A stretch of 64,000 bases of DNA, from assembly GCF_900094585.1 (NCBI RefSeq), contig NZ_FMAG01000014.1:1-64000 (forward strand). The letters are read 5' to 3'. Position 1 is the first letter of the stretch, and each line of letters opens with the position of its first letter. Below, one piece after another: positions 1 through 8,618 of this stretch. The notes beneath the pieces were generated by a model. That model made no database searches. It was not told the origin of the DNA and was given only the letters and a program-made list of their open reading frames with translations. The stretch is from Martinezella multihospitum (GTDB lineage Bacteria; Pseudomonadota; Alphaproteobacteria; Rhizobiales; Rhizobiaceae). Made by a program: the position numbers and the translations under genes.

Positions 1-238
1 CCCTCTCTTCCCAGCAAGAACAAAAAGCCGCTTCCCCATCCTTCGGGCTGTCGCCCTGCAGGACGATCGCGCCGTCGGCGCCATCGCCGCTCCGGTCGAC
101 CGCTTGCTGCGGCCGCCCTACGGGTGGGTGATCCCCCTCGGCTCTTTCTTCTTGCCCCCTTCTCTCCCGCTGGTCCGCCCGAGCTCGGGAAGCAGGAGCG
201 GGGTGCTTCCGCTTCGCGAGACCAAAAGGAAGAAAGGA
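1..238 (+). repeat. 238-bp direct repeat, copy 1 (leader of DUF932 gene)
   Basis: This stretch recurs almost unchanged at 1742-1979, a constant offset of 1741 bases with about a dozen substitutions. Both copies end in the same purine-rich ribosome-binding stretch (AAGGAAGAAAGGA), and both are followed a few bases later by the ATG of a plasmid gene: the DUF932 gene here, the ParB-like gene at the second copy. The copy begins at the window edge, so the repeat may extend further left. It probably carries a shared promoter or 5' leader that co-regulates the two genes. That is inference; the repeat itself is seen directly. Confidence 0.85.
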
Positions 239-245
239 CAAGCTC

Positions 246-1100
246 ATGACGATCTATACCGATACCGCCCGCTACGACACAGGCCGCGCCATGACCGAAA
301 CGGAACTGCGCAAGGCCGCTCCCTCGATCTTCGCAACGACAGCTCATGAAAGCCGCTCCGAGCGCTTCCAGCCCATCCCGACGATCGATGTCCTGCGTGG
401 CCTCATGAAGGAGGGCTTTGTCCCCGTCGGCGCAAAGCAGTCGTCGAGCCGCATTGCGGGAAAGGCCGATTTCACCAAGCATCTGATCCGCCTGCGCCGT
501 ATCGATGACGGCAATACCTACCATGTCGGAGACACCGTTTGCGAAATCTTGCTCAAGAACGCTAACGACGGCACGAGCGCCTACGAATTATTAGCTGGCC
601 TTTTCCGTATCCGCTGCCTGAATTCGCTCGTGACACAGACCGGCACCATCGATGCCATCAAGGTCCGTCATTCCGGTGACGTCGGCGCAAAGGTCATCGA
701 GGGAACCTATCGTGTTCTCAATGAAGCAGAACGTACGCTTGCAGCGCCGCAGGACTGGTCGGCACTCAAGCTCAATCGCGACGAACAGCAGGTGCTGGCC
801 GAAGCCGCTCACCTCTTGCGCTTTGGTGATGGCGACGGCGAGACAAAGACTCCTATCAAGCCGGAACAGCTTCTGATCCCGCGTCGCATCGATGATCGCG
901 CCGATGATCTTTGGACCACTTGGAACGTGGTTCAGGAGCATAGCCTGAAAGGCGGTTTGCGCGGCATTGGCCGTGACGATCTCGGCCGTCCTCGCCGCGT
1001 CAAATCCCGTGCCATCAATGGCATCGATCAGGAGATCAAGCTGAACAAAGCGTTGTGGCTGATCGGTGAGCGGATGGCGGCGCTGAAAAGCGTGTCTTGA
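246..1100 (+). CDS. DUF932 domain protein (plasmid-borne)
   Basis: A 284-residue cytoplasmic protein. The segment FRIRCLNSLVTQTG followed by KVRHSGDV matches the conserved core of the DUF932 family (phage and plasmid LGT_TIGR03299-type proteins), in which a C/LNS motif precedes a short basic-His motif. The biochemical function of the family is unknown; members commonly sit beside ParB-like and single-strand-handling genes on plasmids. The ATG at 246 has AAGAAAGGA about 7 bases upstream. Its leader is duplicated in front of the ParB-like gene downstream, so the two are probably co-regulated. No signal peptide or membrane segment is visible. Confidence 0.8.
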   Translation: MTIYTDTARYDTGRAMTETELRKAAPSIFATTAHESRSERFQPIPTIDVLRGLMKEGFVPVGAKQSSSRIAGKADFTKHLIRLRRIDDGNTYHVGDTVCEILLKNANDGTSAYELLAGLFRIRCLNSLVTQTGTIDAIKVRHSGDVGAKVIEGTYRVLNEAERTLAAPQDWSALKLNRDEQQVLAEAAHLLRFGDGDGETKTPIKPEQLLIPRRIDDRADDLWTTWNVVQEHSLKGGLRGIGRDDLGRPRRVKSRAINGIDQEIKLNKALWLIGERMAALKSVS

Positions 1101-1741
1101 CGACATCTTCACCCGGCGGGGCGCACTCGCTCCGCCAGACCCATCCGGGCGGATACTCATTCGCATCGGGCCTCGGTTCCGGCCGCACCGCATCGAGCGG
1201 CGCGACCGGAAGACGATGCAAACCGCCCACACGTCACGCAAGGTGACTTGCGTTCGCTCGTTCGAATCGTCGATAAGAGGACAAAGGTTTTGAGGCAGAA
1301 GCAGCCGCGCCGTGCCAGCCGGCGCTTCCGTATCAGCTGGACACCGACAATCCGGGTTCAATTCATGTCCTGGGAAAAAGGTCACGGGCAAGATCGGCAT
1401 CCCACTCCGGTTACGAAAATAGCCACTTTTCACACGATTCCAAGATGCCACACGGCTCGTGTGCCACCCATCACCGTGCTGTCGTGGTGTACGAAGACCG
1501 ACTCTTGCTAGCCGTCCTCTCCGGTAGATTTCTGAATAGATTTCAGGCACGTCGCATCTGCGACCGCGCGTCTCAGCCTGCGGCACGGAACCAGGCGGAG
1601 ACCTGTTTCCGCCCGGTCGGGTGACGATCGCATCGTGCGGGCCGCTTACGCTGCGCCATGACACCGGCGCGCGACAAATGCTGGCACATTTGCGCTGACA
1701 CCGGCGACATCTTTTCTTCCGTCGGGAAAAGAGGAGCGCTG
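1101..1741. other. Intergenic region without a recognisable gene
   Basis: About 640 bases between the DUF932 gene and the second leader repeat. Open frames here are short, overlap on opposite strands and resemble no family I know. I see no convincing promoter beyond whatever the following repeat holds. It may be a decayed gene or a long 3' region. Confidence 0.4.
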
Positions 1742-1979
1742 CCCTCTCTTCCCAGCAAGAACAAAAAGCCGCTTCCCCATCCTTCGGGCTGTCGCCCTGC
1801 AGGACGATCGCGCCGTCGGCGCCATCGCCGCTCCGGCCGGCCGCTTCCCGCGGCCGCCCTACGGGTGGGCGATATCCCTCGGCTCTTTCTTCTTGCCCCC
1901 TTCTCTCCCGCTGGTCCGCCCGAGCTCAGGAAGCAGGAGCGGGGTGCTCCCGCTTCGCGACACCAAAAGGAAGAAAGGA
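1742..1979 (+). repeat. 238-bp direct repeat, copy 2 (leader of ParB-like gene)
   Basis: Second copy of the sequence at 1-238. Differences cluster around 1837-1876, where GCCGGCCGCTTCCCG replaces GTCGACCGCTTGCTG. It ends 7 bases before the ATG at 1987 and supplies that gene's ribosome-binding site. Conservation of the whole non-coding block, not just the Shine-Dalgarno, points to a functional leader or promoter or to a recent segmental duplication. Confidence 0.85.
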
Positions 1980-1986
1980 AGACAAC

Positions 1987-3903
1987 ATGACCGACATTAT
2001 CACCATCGCCCTGAACAAGCTCGATACCGATCCCATGAACGTGCGGAAGACTTACAGCAAGGAGGGGATCGAGGAACTGGCGGCAAACATTCGCAATGAC
2101 GGCTACCAAGTCTTGCAGAATCTCGTTGTCCGCAAGAGCGACAAGAAAGGGCGCTTCCTCGTGATCGCGGGCGAACGCCGCCGTCTGGCGCTCAACCTGC
2201 TGGCCGAGGCTGGCGAGATCACCAAGGATTTTGCCGTCGAATGCAAGGAGCGGGAAGGGGATAAGGCGACAGAGATCAGTCTTGCCGAAAACTTGATCCG
2301 ACGCGACATGCATCCTTTGGATGCTCAAGATGCATTTGCATCCCTAGCGGAGAAGGGAATGCCCATTGCCGATATCGCCGCCCGCTTCGGCACGACCGAA
2401 ACCATCGTGTCCCGTCGTCTGGCGCTGGCCCGTGTCTCGCCGGTTTTACGTGAGCTGTACCGCGACGAAGAAATCAGCCTTGAGCAGCTCTCCGCTTTCA
2501 CCGTGACAGACGATCATGTTCGGCAGGAAGAGGTTTGGAACAGCCTGCCGTCGTGGAACCGCAGCGCTCATCGCATCCGTGATGCCTTGCAACGTGGTTC
2601 GATGAGAGCGACAGACAAACGCCTTGTGTTCATCGGTGGTCTCGAAGCCTATGAGGCCGCAGGCGGCAATGTCCAACGCGACCTGTTCGACACCGGTAAC
2701 AGCGGCTATGCGACGGATATCGCGCTGGTTGAACGTCTTGTTGCCGAAAAGCTGAACTCCGAGGCCGAAAAAGTCAGCGCCGAAGGCTGGCTCTGGGTGG
2801 AATGCCATGCCGAGATGCCCAACGAAGCCCATCGCCTGCGCCGCGTCTATCGCCAGACGATCCCGCTTACCGAGGAGCAGCAGGCGGAGCTTGATCGACT
2901 GGATGAAGAATACAGCGAACTTGCCGCTCTGATCGAGGACGGCGATGTTGATGACGAGCAGGAAAGCCGTTTCGATCAGGTTGTGACACAGATTGAAACT
3001 TTGCAGGCGGCCGAGGAATGCTATGCCCCTGAGGACATCAGCCGGGCCGGTGCCTATGTCTGCATTGACCATTATGGCAAGTTGCGCATCGAACGGGGAT
3101 TTATCCGCCCGGAGCCCAGTCATGGTGACGACCATGATGATACGGCCACTGACAGCGAGGAAAGCAATGACAGCGCCAGCGGAAAAGCTTCGATAGCAAA
3201 GCCTTTCACGCTTTCGGCGGCTCTTACGCAGGAGCTGACCGCCCAGAAGACAGCCGCCATTCGGGCCGAACTTGCCCACAATCCCGACGTTGCTCTTGTC
3301 GCTGTCGTTCATGCCATGCTTCTCAGCGTGCAGGGCATTTATGGAAGCGAGGAAACCTGCCTCGAGCTACGTTTGACTAGCGACCGTCTGGAAAATTCGA
3401 TCAAGGACCCCGCCGAGTGCAAGGGTATGGTAGCGTTGGACGACCTCGCGGAAAACTACGGTCATCAGCTTCCCGGCAATCCCGCCGATCTATGGAACTG
3501 GTGCTTGGATCAGACCCGTGAAGAGCTTCTGAGGCTTCTGGCTTTTGCTGCTGCAAAGTCGGTGAATGCGTTGCAACTGCCGCACTATAACAGGAGCAAC
3601 CAGCGACGCCACGCCGATAAACTGGCCACCGCGCTCAAGGTCGATATGACCGATTGGTTCCCCGCAACTGCCGCGAACTACTTTGGGAGGGTTAGCAAGG
3701 CTGGGATCGAGGAGGCGTTGACCGAGGCAAAAGGTGGCGATTTTGCCAGCGGTGTCGCAGGAATGAAGAAGGCCGAGGCTGCAGCCTACGCGGAGCGTCA
3801 GATTGGAGGCACCGGCTGGCTTCCCGGTCCGGTCCGGATCGCGGACCTCGAATCTCGTCAGGCGGAGGACGACGACAGCGAGCTGATGGACGCCGCCGAG
3901 TAG
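1987..3903 (+). CDS. Large ParB/RepB/Spo0J-type nuclease-domain protein
   Basis: A 638-residue protein. Residues about 5-110 form a ParB N-terminal domain: GERRRLA at 62-68 and ENLIRRDMHP at 101-110 are the two ParB signature boxes. They are followed by a helix-turn-helix near 126-150 (IADIAARFGTTETIVSRRLA). The remaining 480 residues include an acidic, probably flexible stretch near 380-400 and have no domain I can name. It is too long to be the partition ParB; repB at 55 kb does that job. Large ParB-like proteins of this kind, usually with a DUF932 neighbour, are common on rhizobial plasmids and are often called ParB-like nucleases. The start at 1987 follows AAGGAAGAAAGGAAGACAAC. Exact role unknown. 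Confidence 0.85.
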   Translation: MTDIITIALNKLDTDPMNVRKTYSKEGIEELAANIRNDGYQVLQNLVVRKSDKKGRFLVIAGERRRLALNLLAEAGEITKDFAVECKEREGDKATEISLAENLIRRDMHPLDAQDAFASLAEKGMPIADIAARFGTTETIVSRRLALARVSPVLRELYRDEEISLEQLSAFTVTDDHVRQEEVWNSLPSWNRSAHRIRDALQRGSMRATDKRLVFIGGLEAYEAAGGNVQRDLFDTGNSGYATDIALVERLVAEKLNSEAEKVSAEGWLWVECHAEMPNEAHRLRRVYRQTIPLTEEQQAELDRLDEEYSELAALIEDGDVDDEQESRFDQVVTQIETLQAAEECYAPEDISRAGAYVCIDHYGKLRIERGFIRPEPSHGDDHDDTATDSEESNDSASGKASIAKPFTLSAALTQELTAQKTAAIRAELAHNPDVALVAVVHAMLLSVQGIYGSEETCLELRLTSDRLENSIKDPAECKGMVALDDLAENYGHQLPGNPADLWNWCLDQTREELLRLLAFAAAKSVNALQLPHYNRSNQRRHADKLATALKVDMTDWFPATAANYFGRVSKAGIEEALTEAKGGDFASGVAGMKKAEAAAYAERQIGGTGWLPGPVRIADLESRQAEDDDSELMDAAE

Positions 3904-3910
3904 AATGAAG

Positions 3911-3941
3911 GAGCCGGTCGCGGCACCCCCGCGACCGGCTC
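3911..3941 (+). terminator. Strong hairpin after the ParB-like gene
   Basis: A perfect 13-bp inverted repeat (GAGCCGGTCGCGG / CCGCGACCGGCTC) with loop CACCC begins 7 bases after the stop codon. No clean U-tract follows, so it may act as a processing or attenuating hairpin more than as a classical intrinsic terminator. A similar hairpin recurs at about 8029-8055. Confidence 0.6.
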
Positions 3942-4113
3942 GACAGAAAGACGAGCGGCCTGCAAAGCTGAACTCTATCTCGCGACACTGTTAGCATCGG
4001 CACTGCGATGTGGCCAGCGCGACGATGCGACCTTGGCGGATCGACCGCCGCGGTCGCAGCAAGAGGACCCCGCAAGCCCGCGTCCTCTCACGCTCTCCTC
4101 CCGCCCGAAATTT

Positions 4114-4997
4114 GGCTCTGTTGCAAATATTCCGGATGACAGGCGAGGTCCTGTTTTCTCCGCCGTCACGCGGCCTTACTTTCGAGATTTGAAGTGAGCC
4201 GCGCTACAGCTTCCGTCAAGGCGCTCTGTCCAATGCCGAAAGCGCGTTCCACGATGCGGGCTTCTCCACGAATGTCGCCGGTCAGATTGAAAATTGCTGC
4301 CTGACCTTTGCGTAACGCCCGCATGACCTCAAAACCCTTGATCGTCGCATAGGCCATTTTCAAGGTCTTGAACCCTCGAACTGGCTTGATCAGCTGTTTC
4401 AACTTGCCATGATCCGCCTCGACCACATTGTTCAGATACTTGACCTGTCGGTGCACAAGCTCTTTTGGGCACTTGCCGTCGGCCTTCAGTTCCGAGATCG
4501 CGATGCCGTAGGTCGGCGCCTTGTCCGTGTTGATAGTGGTTGGCTCTTCCCAGTCCTTTAAGCCATTCAAAGCCTTGCCGAGAAATCGCTTGGCTGCTTC
4601 GGCATTGCGCGTCGGCGACAGATAGAAATCGATCGTGTTGCCGAACTTGTCGATGGCCCGGTACAGATATGTCCATTTGCCGCGAACCTTCACATAGGTC
4701 TCATCGACACGCCAACTCGTCGATTGAGGCCGGCGCCAATGCCAGCGTAGTCATTTTTCAATCTCTGGCGCATATTTCTGAACCCAGCGATAGATCGTGG
4801 AATGATCGACCAGCACGTCCCTTTCACCCATCATCTGCTCAAGATCGCGGTAGCTCACCCCATAGCGGCAATACCAGCGAACCGCCCACAAAATCACTTC
4901 ACCCTGAAAATGACGCCACTTAAAATCACTCTTCAAAGCTCCCGCTGAAAATTGTCAACGCTCTTTCCGCCTTCAATCGATTCTTTGTAACAGAGCC
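4114..4997 (-). mobile_element. IS6-family (IS26-like) insertion sequence, 884 bp
   Basis: The ends are GGCTCTGTTGCAAA on the left and GGCTCTGTTACAAA, read inward, on the right. They match at 13 of 14 bases and are the typical IS6/IS26 terminal repeat. A single transposase frame fills the interior on the minus strand. The 8 bases outside each end (CGAAATTT and CTTAACCT) do not match, so there is no target-site duplication; this is common for IS6 elements after replicative cointegration or flanking deletion. The element marks the left border of the low-GC accessory region. Confidence 0.85.
4166..4936 (-). pseudogene. IS6-family transposase with an in-frame nonsense codon
   Basis: The N-terminal part (4751-4936, from FKWRHFQGEVILWAVRWYCRYG to YRWVQKYAPEIEK) and the C-terminal part (4166-4750, with RVDETYVKVRGKWTYLYRAID and the DDE-type VEADHGKLKQLIKPVRGFK) lie in the same frame. 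They are separated by a single TGA at 4751-4753, where IS6 relatives have an Arg codon (EKRLRWHWRRPQ). One C-to-T change would restore a protein of about 256 residues. The transposase is therefore probably dead unless read-through occurs, and the copy fixes the present arrangement. Confidence 0.85.
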
Positions 4998-5149
4998 CTT
5001 AACCTGACATCCCCAGCGTACATACTCACCTCGTTCGCGTGCAATTGTCTTTGTCATTCCCGCTTTGCTTGAAACTTTCCCCACTTCCTTTATCTAGGGC
5101 TTGCGACCGTTGGTTTTATGATAGAGATAGCAAGACGTGGAGAGCGACC

Positions 5150-5599
5150 ATGTTTATACGCGAAGCAACAGAAGCTGACGCGCAACAGGGGAGCAGTCTT
5201 CTGAAACGATCGATTATAGAGTTATGTGGGCGGGATCATAAGTGGGAGCCAGCGCACATTGGAAGATGGATTGCCAACAAGACGCCTGAAAATTGGCTCT
5301 GCTGGGTAAATAGCGCTTCCGAAGATCTGTATGTAGCGGAGAGAAGTGGGATACTGCTTGGCATTGGGATGTTGTCCCATGCGAGCGAGATAGTGTTGAA
5401 CTATGTGTGTCCAGATCATCGGTTTCATGGAGTAAGCAAAGCGATGCTCAAGCATATGGAAGACCGTGCGAAAGAGCTTGGCGCAAGATCTTGCTTCGTT
5501 GAGACGACTATAACAGCTGCGACATTTCATCGGTCCGCCGGCTATACGCCAGTTCCAGGGTTCGACGCCGTTCGCAAGATGCAAAAGTGCCTTTGCTAG
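5150..5599 (+). CDS. GNAT-family N-acetyltransferase-like protein
   Basis: 149 residues from the ATG at 5150, which has GGAGAG upstream; an upstream extension to 5039 lacks family similarity. The N-terminus MFIREATEADAQ and the later VCPDHRFHGVSKAMLKHMEDRAKELGARSC fit the GNAT fold, with the acetyl-CoA pyrophosphate loop in the pattern R-x-x-G-V-S/G-K/x-A (residues about 93-100). The C-terminus TAATFHRSAGYTPV resembles the usual A-x-x-F/Y-x-x-x-G-Y motif. Substrate unknown. It lies just outside the IS6 element, on its own, in lower-GC DNA. Confidence 0.75.
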   Translation: MFIREATEADAQQGSSLLKRSIIELCGRDHKWEPAHIGRWIANKTPENWLCWVNSASEDLYVAERSGILLGIGMLSHASEIVLNYVCPDHRFHGVSKAMLKHMEDRAKELGARSCFVETTITAATFHRSAGYTPVPGFDAVRKMQKCLC

Positions 5600-5746
5600 G
5601 CTGATACCCTCAAGTCGGATTGGATAATTGCTATCGTCGAGATCCCGGCTTGTCGGTAGGGGGCGATGAGGCGTCGGAATTTCTGGCTTCCCATTTATAC
5701 ACTCTCATTTGTCAAATGCAGTAAAGATCTTTATTCTGGACGGCGG

Positions 5747-6406
5747 ATGCCGCCCTTCTTATTGGGTCGGGAGAATATTCAACAGTGGGAGAAGCTAGTG
5801 GGAAAGACGATCACAAGGACGGCTCAACGGTACACTGATATACTGAACGCTGCCGCGGAGTTAATAAAAGAAGGAGGGATGAGCGCCGTCACAACAGACA
5901 AAATTCGTCAAAGGATTAACTCGTCTCCTACAACTATCTATGCATTATTTGAAGATAGAGATGAAATATTGAAGGAAGTATTCAAGGATGTTCATGCAAA
6001 ATTTTTTGCGACAGCAGAATATAAATTACAATTTGCGTATACAGCAGAAGAGCAGATTTCGACAATAATTGAAGGAGTTTTTGCTGATGGTTTGTTTACC
6101 GAGATAGATATGCATGGATGGATCGCATCAATAATTTATTATTTATATCATAATGGAGAGCTGTCTTACGCGCCTGAGGCGCATCGTCGATTACATGAGA
6201 AGACGCGACGATTGTTTCTTGAGCTTGGTAGCAAAAATCCAGATATTTCATCGCAGTTTTGGGCCTTCATCGATGGTCTGTGGTTGACCGCAGCGCTTAG
6301 TAAAGGTTCGCTGGGTAGAAATACATGTGTCGATTGGACCTTCCAGTTTGTTGAGAGTCATCTTGGAAAGAGGCTAGCTCGTCGAAATGGCACACCTGGC
6401 GATTGA
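5747..6406 (+). CDS. TetR/AcrR-family transcriptional regulator
   Basis: About 219 residues. The TetR DNA-binding region is RTAQRYTDILNAAAELIKEGGMSAVTTDKIRQRINSS... then TIYALFEDRDEILKEVF, with helix-turn-helix pattern T-x-x-I-x-x-x-x-x-x-S-x-x-T-I-Y. The ligand domain that follows is not similar to one I can assign. Start choice is uncertain: ATG at 5747 is used here, but GTG at 5798, preceded by GGGAGAAG, would give a more typical TetR N-terminus (MGKTITRTAQRY). The coding DNA is AT-rich compared with the plasmid backbone. With no divergent target gene nearby, it could regulate the phosphonate cluster to the right, but nothing in the sequence proves it. Confidence 0.8.
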   Translation: MPPFLLGRENIQQWEKLVGKTITRTAQRYTDILNAAAELIKEGGMSAVTTDKIRQRINSSPTTIYALFEDRDEILKEVFKDVHAKFFATAEYKLQFAYTAEEQISTIIEGVFADGLFTEIDMHGWIASIIYYLYHNGELSYAPEAHRRLHEKTRRLFLELGSKNPDISSQFWAFIDGLWLTAALSKGSLGRNTCVDWTFQFVESHLGKRLARRNGTPGD

Positions 6407-6787
6407 CCTTTCAGATAATATACTTTATTTGGTGTGGGCGCATCTGGATGTTCGGAATTTGCATATTGGCCGTTGCGGGAAAGGGAATCTTTATCGATAT
6501 GGCTGCCCGCTTCAGCTACCAATGGACTTTCAAGCGCGGCGCTACAATGTGAGCCGTCCAGCGTTGTTAAGCGCGCACTAGATTTGCGTTCTGGACTAGG
6601 AGTGCAGGGCTTCCGAGTTCTGAAAGTCAGATGATATCGCCTCTATGAAGGACGATACAGTGTAAATTGAAAAGGCTTACCGCAACTTTCTGACTACGAC
6701 ATATGCCAAATATGAGTAATCGATGTCTATTGCAGCGGCGACAATTTGTTCTCAAGCTGAACAGTTCATTCGTTTTGAGGGTATCGT
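6407..6787. other. Intergenic region, low GC, no gene recognised
   Basis: About 380 bases. The short open frames on both strands look like chance frames. The segment just before 6788 contains the GAGGG ribosome-binding site of the XRE gene. Confidence 0.4.
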
Positions 6788-7180
6788 TTGAAGCGCGAAA
6801 TAAAGCAGCCAAGCTCTATTGATGTCAGAATAGGTGAGCAAGTTCGTCGAGCGCGTATGATGCTCGGATGGAGTCAGAGCAAGCTAGCCCGCACCATTGG
6901 AGTCAGTTTTCAACAAATTCAGAAATACGAGACTGGCGCCACTCGATTGACTGCGAGTCGGGTATTGTCGCTCGCGGAAATTTTGAACGTTTCAATCTCC
7001 TTTCTTCTTCAACCTGTTCGCCAAAGCGATAGTCATGTCCGGCCTGATCAGGATCCACAGTCAGGAGAGTTGATCACAGCATTTATGACCATAGACGATC
7101 CGCACGTAAGAATGAAAGTAGTTGAACTGTTGGAAGCGGTGGCAGTCAATTACATACCTTCGACACAGGTAGATTCTTAG
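6788..7180 (+). CDS. XRE-family helix-turn-helix regulator
   Basis: 130 residues. Residues about 15-75 form a Cro/C1 HTH domain (IGEQVRRARMMLGWSQSKLA then GVSFQQIQKYETGATRL), followed by a short linker and a C-terminal tail. It is the same architecture as the XRE protein at 37.1-37.5 kb, a type very common on rhizobial replicons. The start is TTG at 6788, chosen because GAGGG lies 6 bases upstream and no other start keeps the HTH complete. It is encoded in low-GC DNA between the IS6 element and the phosphonate cluster, so it is a candidate regulator of that cluster. Confidence 0.8.
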   Translation: MKREIKQPSSIDVRIGEQVRRARMMLGWSQSKLARTIGVSFQQIQKYETGATRLTASRVLSLAEILNVSISFLLQPVRQSDSHVRPDQDPQSGELITAFMTIDDPHVRMKVVELLEAVAVNYIPSTQVDS

Positions 7181-7457
7181 ATTGAGGAGGTGATCTCCTG
7201 GTGTTGGCTTTCCTGTGAGTTCTTATCTCTACCGTATTTCTACGGCACTTGATCGAGTGTTGTGGTTTAACCGGATATAGCTAAATGAGAAGTGATAGAT
7301 AGTGGATGATAAGTATGCTATAGTTTATAATAACTTACCCCGTCACATGGCAGCGAGGTCTTCATCTCGAGGAATTGAGGCGCGGTATCAGAAGGATGAT
7401 AGCACCATACGACGAGAGTTGTGCAATGCAAAACGATAAACTTGAGCAACTCCGTCA

Positions 7458-7640
7458 ATGAAACAAAAGATGCTTCCACCTTTACAAAGAGCATGTCTTC
7501 GTTGGGTATTTCTCGGTAGAACTCCCACTGAAATCGCATTGCTGGAAGGCAAAAGCGTAGCCGAAATCCAAATCAATCTTGAAGATATCTTGGCCGTTCT
7601 GAATGTGAAAACATTATCTGAATTGATGCAGAAGGAATAG
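7458..7640 (+). CDS. Stand-alone LuxR-type HTH domain protein or fragment
   Basis: 60 residues that align end to end with the C-terminal DNA-binding domain of LuxR/GerE regulators: L-P-P-L-Q-R-A-C-L-R-W-V-F-L-G-R-T-P-T-E corresponds to LTxREREVLxWVAxGKTxxE, followed by IALLEGKSVAEIQINLEDILAVLNV. There is no receiver or acyl-homoserine-lactone domain upstream in any frame. It is either a natural single-domain regulator or the tail of a decayed solo LuxR gene. The ribosome-binding site before ATG 7458 is weak, and the final dyad of the HTH (usually V-x-x-H) is altered to I-Q-I-N, so DNA binding is uncertain. Confidence 0.5.
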   Translation: MKQKMLPPLQRACLRWVFLGRTPTEIALLEGKSVAEIQINLEDILAVLNVKTLSELMQKE

Positions 7641-8028
7641 CTTACGAGATTGGATTGAAACGAGAGATTGCCGCTACAACGGGCGGTCAAGCGTCCTTTA
7701 GATATCCGCAAATCGCGACGTTTTCCCTTGTTGCTATGCCTTGGGTTACCGCTGATCATCATGCGATTGAGAATTCCATCAAGAACCGGCATCGACATCG
7801 TCGGATGGTTCGCGCCGGAGGCAACGACGTAATGTTAGTGGCACTCTCCGGATGAAAAGTGTAAAGGCGCAGCCTACGCGGTGTGCTAGTCGCCAGATAC
7901 GGTCTAGCTCTCTGAATTGATGCGCCTGCTCCAAATCAATATTTTTCTTGATGCCGAACCGCTCGATCAGGAAAGCGATGAGCAGCTTGAAAACGAGTCG
8001 ATGTAGATCGCCGAGTAGGATTGGAAAA

Positions 8029-8055
8029 CCGGTCGCAGCACCCCGCCGCGACCGG
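8029..8055 (+). repeat. Hairpin resembling the ParB-like gene's terminator
   Basis: CCGGTCGC and GCGACCGG flank an 11-base spacer. The context (GCCGAGTAG, a short gap, then the hairpin with CACCCC in the loop) parallels 3893-3941, where GCCGAGTAG is the end of the ParB-like gene. This suggests a relic of a second copy of that gene's 3' end. Confidence 0.5.
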
Positions 8056-8059
8056 CACA

Positions 8060-8140
8060 AGCTATGAGCCCGGCGTGACGGTGTGCTCGGTGGCGCGGCG
8101 TCACGGGCTGACATCGCAACAGTTGTTCACCTGGCGGCAG
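8060..8140 (+). pseudogene. IS66-type TnpA (orfA) remnant
   Basis: Translation gives about 27 residues, SYEPGVTVCSVARRHGLTSQ followed by QLFTWRQ. This is the conserved helix-turn-helix of IS66/IS3 accessory transposases (E-P-G-x-x-V-x-x-V-A-R-R-H-G-L-x-x-x-x-L-F-x-W-R). It is cut off on both sides, with no start codon and no remaining transposase frame. Confidence 0.65.
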
Positions 8141-8182
8141 CTACCTATGTGCGAGACGGGCGCGTCGGCGATGTGTCGCAGC

Positions 8183-8365
8183 GTCAACAATTGCGTCCTC
8201 CGAAAGAATGGCCTTTCCGGCGGCACGTCCGGAAAGGCTCATCTGCTCTTCGATGGCCGGGCGAAGGTTCTGGACCAGGTGAGACCGATCGGCGACCTGC
8301 TGGGCCTGCGGTGCGCCATCACGGGTTGCCTGCGCATACAGGCCGCAGCGGTCTCGGCTGAGGTG
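8183..8365 (-). pseudogene. ISL3-family transposase remnant
   Basis: On the minus strand one frame reads HLSRDRCGLYAQATRDGAPQ, then AQQVADRSHLVQNLRPAIEE, then QMSLSGRAAGKAIL. This matches the ISL3 core (SRDRaglYA-x-GAxxGAPxAxQVADRFHLxxNLxxAxE). The F of DRFHL is S here. The fragment is about 60 codons with no intact ends, so it is an old relic. Confidence 0.7.
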
Positions 8366-8618
8366 AGTGCGCTTTGGGTCTTGTGCCGATCGTTACGACG
8401 CTCAGGACGTGAGTCAGATTGCGCCGCCTCGTTCTTCTGATCCCATGATGGGAAGGCCAAAGAGCCTATCCCGAAGAGAAGCAAGGGCCTGCTAAAGGAC
8501 ATCAAAGGCCGGCAGATGGAAACCTTCAAAAGTGCTTGACGCGAGCATGCCGAATAGAGAAGACCCAATATTGCACGCCGAAACACAGTCTGGGCTCTTA
8601 TTAAAATGAAATAAGTTG

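Larger units (their letters stand above)
7641..8618. other. Decayed region with gene and transposase remnants
   Basis: No intact gene. From left to right it holds unassigned AT-rich sequence, an echo of the 3' end and hairpin of the ParB-like gene (about 8005-8056), an IS66-type TnpA fragment (8060-8140) and an ISL3-type transposase fragment on the minus strand (about 8183-8365). It forms the left edge of the phosphonate cluster. Confidence 0.6.

Noticed and set aside
104..349. Peptide encoded within the leader repeats (frames at 104-349 and 1893-2099)
   Set aside because: Both copies contain a similar frame only because the DNA is repeated; the frames run into the downstream genes out of frame and have no clear starts.
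4106..5005. 8-bp target duplication of the IS6 element
   Set aside because: Flanking octamers CGAAATTT and CTTAACCT differ, so no duplication is present.
7388..7798. 136-codon minus-strand frame opposite the LuxR-type HTH
   Set aside because: Composition is not protein-like and it is fully opposite the recognisable HTH coding sequence.
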